Shown: positions 22,727 through 28,561 of the stretch, in pieces | Numbering within the stretch: the stretch's first letter is position 1 | Layout of the letters: each line of letters opens with the position of its first letter | From: a virus | DNA: 28,561 bases | Virus record (IMG/VR): IMGVR_UViG_3300028840_002547 | Coordinates: 1 to 28,561 of that record | Reading direction: 5' to 3' (one strand) | Notes under the pieces: model-generated | Database searches by the model: none | Seen by the model: the letters and a program-made list of their open reading frames with translations, nothing else | Told to the model about the DNA's origin: nothing | Program-made: the position numbers and the translations under genes

Positions 22727-23203
22727 ATGTTTGATTTGACAGGGTTAGGACTTGATCCGGATGTAAAAGAATCAGGTAGCGGAATGCCTAAATTGGGGAA
22801 GCACAAAGCAGTTATTCTTGAAGATGAAATTAAAGATAGCTCAAGTGGTAATGGTAAAGTAATGCACGTTAAATTTCAAATTGTAGCCGGAGAAGATGAA
22901 GGCAAGGAGGTATTAGATTTTTGGAATATCCTACATTCAGGGACGGAAACATCAAAAGTAACACAAAAGATAGGTCAAGGTAAGTTGAGAAAAGCATGTA
23001 GACTTGCTGGTATTGACTACCCGCCAAAAGACAAAAGGGGATTATATGGTAAACCTATGTATATTCTTTTGATTGAAAATGAATATATTTCAAAAACCAC
23101 AGGCGACAAAGTCAAGGGAGTTAAAATTGACGATTTCTTTGAAATCAAAAACGCAGCAACAACACAATCAAAAACTGAAACCACGATTGACGTCGGATGG
23201 TAA
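22727..23203 (+). CDS. DUF669-like protein, single-strand DNA-binding candidate
   Basis: 158 residues from ATG 22727, preceded by AGGAGA with 7 bases spacing; an in-frame ATG at 22676 lacks a ribosome binding site. Pattern: GKHKAVILEDEIKDSSSGNGKVMHV start, then EVLDFWNILHS, then IGQGKLRKACRLAGI and LYGKPMYILLIENEYI, typical of DUF669 (PF05037): a beta-barrel with a helical insert. The end is TTIDVGW. DUF669 genes accompany phage recombinases and are thought to act in place of SSB. Direct neighbour of the Sak4-like ATPase. Confidence 0.8.
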   Translation: MFDLTGLGLDPDVKESGSGMPKLGKHKAVILEDEIKDSSSGNGKVMHVKFQIVAGEDEGKEVLDFWNILHSGTETSKVTQKIGQGKLRKACRLAGIDYPPKDKRGLYGKPMYILLIENEYISKTTGDKVKGVKIDDFFEIKNAATTQSKTETTIDVGW

Positions 23204-23217
23204 AGGAGGACATATCA

Positions 23218-23376
23218 ATGAAACTAACACCTGAATTCCTTGAAAAAATAATCAGCAAACTCCCCGATAGTGGCGAAACTAAATTTCCAGCCATGACATA
23301 CGAGCATGGAATCGAAGAGGTTTTGAGTTATCTTTTGGATGAGATTGATTCTGAAGATTTTCATTATAGCATATAA
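23218..23376 (+). CDS. Small acidic helical protein, 52 residues
   Basis: AAGGAGG lies just upstream of ATG 23218; the frame ends at TAA 23374-23376. The product starts MKLTPEFLEKIISKLP and has an acidic C-terminal helix (EEVLSYLLDEIDSEDF). No motif recognised. It lies between the DUF669-like gene and a terminator-like hairpin, so it is the last gene of a sub-operon. Function unknown. Confidence 0.65.
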   Translation: MKLTPEFLEKIISKLPDSGETKFPAMTYEHGIEEVLSYLLDEIDSEDFHYSI

Positions 23377-23386
23377 AAAAAACCTT

Positions 23387-23416
23387 CTCCCCGGTTTTTT
23401 GGCCGGGGAGTTCTTT
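23387..23416 (+). terminator. Terminator-like hairpin inside the replication operon
   Basis: CTCCCCGG (23387-23394) pairs perfectly with CCGGGGAG (23403-23410), loop TTTTTTGG, followed by TTCTTTC. The T run is broken, so partial read-through to the helicase gene is likely. Confidence 0.7.
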
Positions 23417-23434
23417 CTTAAAGCAGGAGGTGAA

Positions 23435-23677
23435 ATGCAAATAAAACACGAGCAAAACATCAAGGATAAAATAATGAATTTTCATGATACTATCAGCGAT
23501 TTAAAACTAATAATTGAAACAGATATCAAGCTTCCTGTTGATTGCGATGTAATTGACATTGTTAACTGCTTCAATCAACTTGAAAACGTAAAGGATATTT
23601 TCAATAAAGCAAAAATAGAGCTTGTACATATCATACATATCAATAATATGGTTTCAGAGCACGAAAATGGAAAATGA
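23435..23677 (+). CDS. Small helical protein, 80 residues
   Basis: ATG 23435 follows AGGAGGTGAA, the strongest site in the region; the longer open frame upstream runs through the terminator hairpin and is rejected. Product starts MQIKHEQNIKDKIMNFHDTI, all helical, with Leu/Ile heptads (LKLIIETDIKLP, IVNCFNQLENVKDIF), likely a small coiled-coil. It overlaps the helicase gene start by 11 bases, suggesting coupling. Function unknown; an accessory of the helicase is a guess from context. Confidence 0.6.
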   Translation: MQIKHEQNIKDKIMNFHDTISDLKLIIETDIKLPVDCDVIDIVNCFNQLENVKDIFNKAKIELVHIIHINNMVSEHENGK

Positions 23678-25436
23678 ACAAAATACGGCGAAGGATGACT
23701 CAAGAAATTTCGCACTCAGACCGTACCAAATAACAGCATTAAACCGGGTTCATGCCGACTTGCAAACGGAAAAACACGTCCTATTACAAGCAATAATGGG
23801 AGCCGGTAAAACTGTCATGGTATGCCGATTGATAAATCGGTATTTTTTTGAGACGGACCGGAACTTTCTGATATTGGCACACAAAGAGGAACTCGTAAAA
23901 CAGTTTCATAAAACATTTCGAGAAAAAACCGATGTTCCCGATAATGAAATTGGGATTGCTTGTGCGGGTATAAGTAATAAAGTGCAAATCAAAAAGCGGA
24001 TCGTGATTGCTACTCGGGATACTTTCATAAATCAGCTTTCAAAATACCAATATTGTTCAATGTTAGTAGTTGATGAGTGTCATGCAATAAGCATGGACAA
24101 AAAAGAGTCAAGATATTATCAAATCATTTCCGACCTACAATCAAAAAATGAGCAATTGCGAATATTGGGAACCACAGCCACTCCATTTCGTATGGGTCTC
24201 GGATTCTGTTATGGAAATCGTAATGCCGGTGAAGTTCTTTTCCCTCGCTTGAATCATTGCATCAAATACGAGGAGTTGAAAGAAAAAGGCTTTTTAATGC
24301 CATTAGAAGGACTTGCGGCAAATACAAACGCCTTGCAAAAAGATATCGATGGAGTAAAACGGAACGGTGATTTTGTACTCGAACAGCTTCAAGACGTAAT
24401 GACAAAGCAAATTCACCTTGAAACAGCGGTTGAAGAAATCCGGGAACATTGCCAAGAGTTCAACCGGATATGCGTTTTTTGTGTAGGTATTGATCACGCA
24501 GAGGCATTAAAAGACTTACTCGGGGATGAATGCACAACCGTTCATTCGAAATTGACGCCGATTGAACGTGAAAAGAATATGCGTGATTGGCAGGAAGGCA
24601 GGAAACGAATAATCACGTCAATAAATATTCTTGTTGAAGGATTCGACTTTCCACCTCTTGATTGCCTTGTTATGGCTCGTCACACCCTATCACCTGGATT
24701 ATATTTGCAGGCTGTAGGTAGAGTTATTCGTACTCATCCAAGCAAAAAAAGAGCTTTCCTATTGGATCTGACGGATAATACGGCACGATTCGGAACAGAT
24801 CTTGACAATATCAAAGTCAAAATACCTAAAAAAGTATCCGCCGAAGCACTAAAAAAGTTCGAAAAAGAATGCCCTGAATGTAACTGTTGGATGCACGTTG
24901 CAAGAATTGAGTGTCCCGATTGCGGGTATATTTATCCGCCTACGGAAAGGGAAATTGAGATTGCTACAGAAAGACCGGACTTGCAGTCGGTAAAGTTTGA
25001 ACCTGAACCGCCGATGGTTTGTGATATATTTGATGTAAAATTCAAAAGGCATAAAAAGAAAGGCAAGCCAGATTCTATGCGGGTTGAATACCATGATGAA
25101 AATCCATATCAATCTCTGTTAGCTTCGGAATGGGTATGTCTTGAGCATGGTGGATTTGCATCACAAAAGGCTTCCGAATGGTGGGATAAAATGACAACCG
25201 GAGAAGATCCGGTTCCTAAAACGGTAGATGAAGCGCTTGATCGAATAGAAGATGAATTTATATACCCGGAAAAAGTCGTTTTGCAAGTTGATAAAAACGG
25301 TTTTGACAAGGTTTTGGATCATATTTTTTATGACGAAGATATTGAAAGGTTAGGTCTGGAACAGGGAAAAGAACCGGAAGTGATAATTGAACCTGATTTT
25401 ATTATCAATGACGATGTTGACGATATTCCGTTTTAA
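23667..25436 (+). CDS. SF2 DEAD/DEAH-type helicase with Cys4 zinc ribbon
   Basis: 589 residues from ATG 23667 (MENEQNTAKDD); the frame extends 15 codons further up but those have no ribosome binding site. Motifs in order: LRPYQ (17-21), Walker A MGAGKT (44-49), Ia ILAHKEEL (69-76), DECH (136-139), TTATPF (169-174), motif V-like ILVEGFDFP, and motif VI QAVGRVIRTH (about 348-357). A four-Cys ribbon (CPECNCW then CPDCGYIYP) lies near residues 401-420. The C-terminal 170 residues hold a mixed domain of unknown type that ends acidic (NDDVDDIPF), possibly a protein-docking tail. This is the phage RecG/UvsW-like or type III restriction-like helicase group, DNA-acting. Coupled to the upstream small gene. 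Confidence 0.9.
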   Translation: MENEQNTAKDDSRNFALRPYQITALNRVHADLQTEKHVLLQAIMGAGKTVMVCRLINRYFFETDRNFLILAHKEELVKQFHKTFREKTDVPDNEIGIACAGISNKVQIKKRIVIATRDTFINQLSKYQYCSMLVVDECHAISMDKKESRYYQIISDLQSKNEQLRILGTTATPFRMGLGFCYGNRNAGEVLFPRLNHCIKYEELKEKGFLMPLEGLAANTNALQKDIDGVKRNGDFVLEQLQDVMTKQIHLETAVEEIREHCQEFNRICVFCVGIDHAEALKDLLGDECTTVHSKLTPIEREKNMRDWQEGRKRIITSINILVEGFDFPPLDCLVMARHTLSPGLYLQAVGRVIRTHPSKKRAFLLDLTDNTARFGTDLDNIKVKIPKKVSAEALKKFEKECPECNCWMHVARIECPDCGYIYPPTEREIEIATERPDLQSVKFEPEPPMVCDIFDVKFKRHKKKGKPDSMRVEYHDENPYQSLLASEWVCLEHGGFASQKASEWWDKMTTGEDPVPKTVDEALDRIEDEFIYPEKVVLQVDKNGFDKVLDHIFYDEDIERLGLEQGKEPEVIIEPDFIINDDVDDIPF

Positions 25437-25466
25437 AACTTTAATTTTTTACAGGAGGGTAAATAC

Positions 25467-26084
25467 ATGGAAATATTGGATTTAGAGAAAGTCAAAAAAG
25501 GTGAGATTAAAGATCTCCGGGAAGCCAATCTTTGGGGAGCCGATCTTTGGGGAGCCGATCTCCGGAGAGCCGATCTCCGGGGAGCCGATCTTCGGGGAGC
25601 CTATCTTTGGAATGCCGATCTTCGGGGAGCCTATCTTTGGAATGCCAATCTTTCGGAAGCATATCTTTCGGAAGCCGATCTCCGGGGAGCCAATCTTTGG
25701 AGAGCCAATCTTTGGGGAGCCAAGCTGCGGAATGCCGATCTTCTGGGAGCCAAGCTCCCGGATTATAAGATTTGTCCAGCAGGCGGAAGCTTTTTTGCAT
25801 GGAAAAAACTGCAAAACAGTATTATTTGCAAACTTAAAATACCAGCATATGCAAGGCGCACATCTTCTCTTGTCGGACGTAAATGCCGTGCCGAATTTGC
25901 GATTGTGGAATACATGGAAAAAAACGGGAAGTTATTTAAAGGTGTTGCATACTCAAAACATGATGGCACTGAGTATAAAGTTGGAAAAATCATGAAACCG
26001 GATCAATATGATCCGGATATCCGTGTCGAATGCTCACACGGAATTCATTTTCTTATATCATATGAAGAGGCTCTAAACTACTAA
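25467..26084 (+). CDS. Pentapeptide-repeat protein with DUF5758-like domain
   Basis: 205 residues, AGGAGGG upstream of ATG 25467. Residues about 15-98 hold about sixteen pentapeptide units (ADLWGADLRRADLRGA style). From residue 105 onward comes WKKLQNSIICKLKIPAYARRTS, SLVGRKCRAEFAIVEY, SKHDGTEYKVGKIMKP and ECSHGIHFLISYEEALNY, a pattern I know as DUF5758, the usual partner of pentapeptide repeats in phages. Paralogue of the protein at 21498 in its repeat part but with another C-terminus. Likely a host or DNA-mimic effector; not shown. Confidence 0.8.
   Translation: MEILDLEKVKKGEIKDLREANLWGADLWGADLRRADLRGADLRGAYLWNADLRGAYLWNANLSEAYLSEADLRGANLWRANLWGAKLRNADLLGAKLPDYKICPAGGSFFAWKKLQNSIICKLKIPAYARRTSSLVGRKCRAEFAIVEYMEKNGKLFKGVAYSKHDGTEYKVGKIMKPDQYDPDIRVECSHGIHFLISYEEALNY
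25518..25758 (+). repeat. Array of about sixteen 15-bp repeats coding for pentapeptides
   Basis: Repeating units such as GGAGCCGATCTCCGG and GGAGCCAATCTTTGG, in phase with the coding frame. Because 15 is a multiple of 3, other frames on both strands also stay open here; these are not genes. Confidence 0.8.
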
Positions 26085-26101
26085 CAGGAGGAGGAATAGA
26101 A

Positions 26102-26320
26102 ATGTTGATTGATTATAAACACCTGACACGATGCCCAATAAAAACATATGATCCGGATCAAAAAGCTTTTGTTGGAGATGAATACTGTATAGAATGCTGC
26201 CTCAATAACGGTATCTTCCCAAGAACAAAAAAAGTTGATTGTGAATTTATGGACTACGACGAAGGCAGGAAAAAAATGGTCGGCAAAATGTCGGCAAACT
26301 ATCGAATGGGCAATCTATAG
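26102..26320 (+). CDS. Small cysteine-rich protein
   Basis: 72 residues, AGGAGGAGG upstream of ATG 26102. MLIDYKHLTRCPIKTY at the start, then Cys29, Cys32 and Cys33 (YCIECCLNNG) and KKVDCEFM with Cys47. The same C...CxxC...KVDC arrangement, even the same first residues MLIDY, is the N-terminal part of the next gene, so the two share an origin. Probably a zinc-binding module. Function unknown. Confidence 0.7.
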   Translation: MLIDYKHLTRCPIKTYDPDQKAFVGDEYCIECCLNNGIFPRTKKVDCEFMDYDEGRKKMVGKMSANYRMGNL

Positions 26321-26333
26321 AATGGAGGTCGTA

Positions 26334-26831
26334 ATGTTGATTGATTATGAAACAGAAGAAATAAGAGGTACGAATGTTAGAAAACTTTTGACCAGATGTC
26401 CTATTGATGAATATGTCTTGATAGGATGTTTTGAGTGCGATCAGTGCGAGTACAATCAGGGATATATCAATGGCGTAGGCATTAACAAGGTTGACTGCGC
26501 ATACACTGAACCTTTCGAAATCCTTGAAAGAAAAGTTATTGAATGGGGTGAAATAGTTGGATTAAATAGTGGCAGTTCAATAGAAAAGCAACTCCTAAAA
26601 GGAGTGGAAGAAATGGGTGAACTATGTGGTGCTGTCCTGAGGGGAAATCGTAAAAAAATCATTGACGGTTTCGGGGATACACTTGTAACTCTTATTCTTG
26701 CACACAACCATTTCCGAAATAAAAGTGAAAAATCTATTGCAAATTGCCTGAAAGTGGCATATGAAGAAATAAAAGATCGAACCGGAAAGATGAAAAACGG
26801 AAATTTTGTGAAGGAGGGTGATGATTCTTGA
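26334..26831 (+). CDS. MazG-like nucleotide pyrophosphohydrolase with Cys-rich N-terminal module
   Basis: 165 residues from ATG 26334 with GGAGG five bases upstream; a longer open frame starting at 26235 overlaps the preceding gene and is rejected. Residues 1-58 are the Cys module (Cys22, Cys32, Cys35, Cys38, Cys55). Residues about 66-160 are a MazG/all-alpha NTP pyrophosphohydrolase: KGVEEMGELCGA (Glu92, Glu93, Glu96) and IIDGFGDTLVTLI (Asp111, Asp115) give the ExxE and DxxxD metal sites. Such enzymes hydrolyse (d)NTPs or signal nucleotides to monophosphates. The Cys fusion is unusual. Confidence 0.8.
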   Translation: MLIDYETEEIRGTNVRKLLTRCPIDEYVLIGCFECDQCEYNQGYINGVGINKVDCAYTEPFEILERKVIEWGEIVGLNSGSSIEKQLLKGVEEMGELCGAVLRGNRKKIIDGFGDTLVTLILAHNHFRNKSEKSIANCLKVAYEEIKDRTGKMKNGNFVKEGDDS

Positions 26832-26895
26832 AGGTAATAGTTATTTGATGATGATCGAGCCAAAAAGTTCACAGGAAAGATGGATGTACTTATAA
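26821..26895 (+). CDS. Possible tiny ORF, 24 residues
   Basis: ATG 26821 follows AAGGAGG closely, only three bases, and the frame ends at TAA 26893-26895. The product starts MILEGNSYLMMIE and has no recognisable feature. It lies between the MazG-like gene and the second helicase and may be an accident of the strong Shine-Dalgarno run. Confidence 0.3.
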   Translation: MILEGNSYLMMIEPKSSQERWMYL

Positions 26896-26922
26896 CGATA
26901 TGAAATGTTGAGAGGTGAAGTG

Positions 26923-28548
26923 ATGGGGAATATAAAACAGATAGGAAACACACTACACGTCGAATGGAACAAGTTTGACATAGAAGGATACATGCTTTTC
27001 CTACAATCAAAAGGTTTGCCCGAATATAATCTTAAATACTACGAGGATAACGACACATATAAGTTGACATGCCCGTCAAGATTCGCCCATATTTTCGGAA
27101 TAGAAGAAAGACAGAATATCCGGCAATGGTTGCCAAAAAACAAGTTCTTGTTTGATTATCAGGATTATATTATTTATCAATTCGCATTACCCCTAAAGAG
27201 ATACGCAATATGGGCAGATACCGGATTGGGAAAAACGATCATGATGCTTGAGCTTGCCCGTCAAGTTGCCCATAAAACTGGTGGTCGTGTTTTACTTATT
27301 TCTCCATTAAATATCCTACCTCAAACATTGGATGAAAAACAAAAGTTTTATGGTGATGAATTTGAAATCGAAATGATCCAAGATCGGAAAAGTTTAAAAT
27401 GGTTTGCAAAATCAGAAGGCCAAGGAATCGGAATTGTAAACCCCGAAAAATTTATCCCGAGAAAAGGCGACGCCGAGACGATATCGGAGTGTCAATTTCT
27501 TTCCGGTTGCCTATTGGATGAAGCCTCCATACTTAAAGGAGGCGGTGGAACAATTAAATGGGCATTGATCAAATCTTGTAGAGGTATTGAATACAAATAC
27601 ACATTTACCGCGACCCCTGCACCAAATGACGTTATGGAGTACGCGTCGCAAGGATCATTTCTCGAAAAGCTTCGAAATGAAGGCGAAATCCTATGGACAT
27701 TTTATACACGAACAAAAGATGGAAAATTCAAGATCAAAGACCATGCTAAGTCTGCTTTTTATCGTTTTATGGCAGGATGGTCTATTTATCTTAGGAATCC
27801 TAAAAGATACGGTTTTAAAGATATTTTGAAAGACATTCCTGATCCTATCACAAAGGAATATATCATTCCGATAACTGATGAACAAAAAAAGATGGTGATG
27901 GATAAACCCGATAAAACAGGGCAGCTTGCCATGTTTCCGACTTCCGATGAAAAACTTGAAATGATTGACCGAATTAAGTATTCGGAAATTGCAAAGGGCT
28001 TTATTTATGAGGGCAAAAATGGAAATAGAAAGTCAATTCCGGTTCCCTCTTTAAAACCTCAATTTGTAGCCGATCTAATCATGATAGATCTTAAAGAAGG
28101 TCGTCAGGTACTTACATGGACGATATTTGATGAAGAATCTAAAATCATTTTTGATTTAATTGATCAAAAGGGGTTTACAATCAAGGTTTTAACTGGTAAG
28201 GTTCCTAAAGCAAAAAGAATGCCAATCATAGAAGACTTCCGAATTGGAAAGATTGATTGTCTGATTACAAAGGCAAGTCTTTTGGGCTATGGTTTGAATT
28301 TTCAAAACTGTACTTCAAATGTGATATCAGGATTTAATGACTCAGAGGAACAGCGGTACCAGTTAGAACGTCGTACGATGAGGTATGGACAAATAAAGGC
28401 AGTCAAGTTTCACTATCCCTATATAAAAGAACTTGAAGGCGTTGTTTATGACAATATCAATCAAAAACGTGAAAGAATACAGGCAGAGGTCAGGATTATG
28501 GAAAATTATTATATCAAAGCAATGGAGGAATTGAGTAATGGAAGATAG
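26923..28548 (+). CDS. SNF2-like SF2 helicase
   Basis: 541 residues from ATG 26923 (MGNIKQIGNTLH), with AGAGGTGA upstream; an ATG at 26905 lacks good spacing. Motifs: FDYQDYIIYQ (Q-like, about 77-86), Walker A ADTGLGKTIM (98-107), VLLISPLNILPQ (Ia), LLDEAS (about 196-201, DEAx box), FTATPAPND, a motif V-like ASLLGYGLNFQNC, and motif VI EEQRYQLERRTMRYGQ. A 70-residue N-terminal domain precedes the helicase core. The pattern is that of SNF2-like phage helicases that act on branched or bound DNA. It is the second SF2 helicase in the operon. Confidence 0.9.
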   Translation: MGNIKQIGNTLHVEWNKFDIEGYMLFLQSKGLPEYNLKYYEDNDTYKLTCPSRFAHIFGIEERQNIRQWLPKNKFLFDYQDYIIYQFALPLKRYAIWADTGLGKTIMMLELARQVAHKTGGRVLLISPLNILPQTLDEKQKFYGDEFEIEMIQDRKSLKWFAKSEGQGIGIVNPEKFIPRKGDAETISECQFLSGCLLDEASILKGGGGTIKWALIKSCRGIEYKYTFTATPAPNDVMEYASQGSFLEKLRNEGEILWTFYTRTKDGKFKIKDHAKSAFYRFMAGWSIYLRNPKRYGFKDILKDIPDPITKEYIIPITDEQKKMVMDKPDKTGQLAMFPTSDEKLEMIDRIKYSEIAKGFIYEGKNGNRKSIPVPSLKPQFVADLIMIDLKEGRQVLTWTIFDEESKIIFDLIDQKGFTIKVLTGKVPKAKRMPIIEDFRIGKIDCLITKASLLGYGLNFQNCTSNVISGFNDSEEQRYQLERRTMRYGQIKAVKFHYPYIKELEGVVYDNINQKRERIQAEVRIMENYYIKAMEELSNGR

Positions 28549-28561
28549 AAGACCAATAGTA
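28538..28561 (+). CDS. Start of the next gene (cut by window edge)
   Basis: ATG 28538 overlaps the end of the helicase gene by 11 bases; GGAGG at 28524-28528 is 9 bases upstream. Only eight codons (MEDRRPIV) are in the window, so nothing can be said of its product. Confidence 0.6.

Noticed and set aside
23339-23434. Longer start for the 80-residue protein
   Set aside because: That region carries the end of the 52-residue gene and the terminator hairpin; ATG 23435 has AGGAGGTG.
25518-25758. Repeat array that might be read as CRISPR
   Set aside because: Units are 15 bases, directly adjacent without spacers, degenerate, in frame with a protein.
25482-25814. Long open frames on both strands over the pentapeptide repeat region (GEPIFGEPI-type and GSPKIGSPKIG-type proteins)
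   Set aside because: They are by-products of a 15-base repeat that keeps every frame open; no ribosome binding sites, and the forward frame has a clear pentapeptide/DUF5758 protein.

Overview
The window is a piece of a tailed double-stranded DNA phage or prophage genome. It has a long-tailed, non-contractile (siphovirus-like) layout: scaffold, P22-type coat protein, connector and completion proteins, tail tube, tail assembly chaperone with a frameshift, tape measure, tail tip proteins and fibres. I see no sheath or baseplate-wedge gene. The host cannot be named from the sequence. The DNA is AT-rich, uses the standard code (TAA, TAG and TGA all end genes), has strong AGGAGG-type ribosome binding sites and promoters of the TTGACA/TATAAT kind. 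No rRNA, tRNA, CRISPR array, insertion sequence, integrase or reverse transcriptase was seen.

Layout. (1) 1-189, minus strand: 5' part of an unknown gene, divergent from the late operon; two face-away promoters lie in the gap. (2) 335-6731, plus: head and proximal tail genes (small unknown protein, scaffold, coat, AT-hook-like protein, connector with an EF-hand-like loop, morphogenesis protein, tail-terminator candidate, tail tube candidate, LamG-like structural protein), with hairpins or terminators after the coat, tail tube and LamG-like genes. (3) 6791-19670, plus: a new promoter, then G/GT chaperones (probable -1 slip at TTTCCCT), tape measure, tail tip genes interrupted by a cluster of small membrane or exported proteins (11439-12575), an acidic protein and an Ig-like module divided between overlapping genes, a tip/hub protein, a fibre, a two-module leucine-rich-repeat protein and two small genes. 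(4) 19702-19733: hairpin between convergent operons. (5) 21188 down to 19727, minus: small early-type operon (44-aa protein, HTH plus Cys4 protein, 56-aa membrane protein, Cys4 protein, 3'-5' exonuclease). (6) 21189-21497: AT-rich divergent control region with two promoters and several inverted repeats. (7) 21498-28561, plus: pentapeptide protein, Sak4-like ATPase, DUF669-like protein, small genes, SF2 helicase, pentapeptide/DUF5758 protein, Cys-rich protein, Cys-rich/MazG fusion, a second (SNF2-like) helicase and the start of another gene.

How it works together. The late half builds the virion; the right-hand half looks like recombination-linked DNA replication (Sak4-type ATPase plus DUF669-type protein, two SF2 helicases, an exonuclease) and nucleotide-pool control (MazG). 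Terminase, portal, polymerase, primase and a recognisable lysis cassette are not in the window and presumably lie outside it. The points most worth follow-up are the tail-chaperone frameshift, the Ig-like module divided by stop-start overlaps, the duplicated LRR protein at the fibre position, the small membrane/export cluster inside the tail tip genes, and the recurring small cysteine modules in the early genes.
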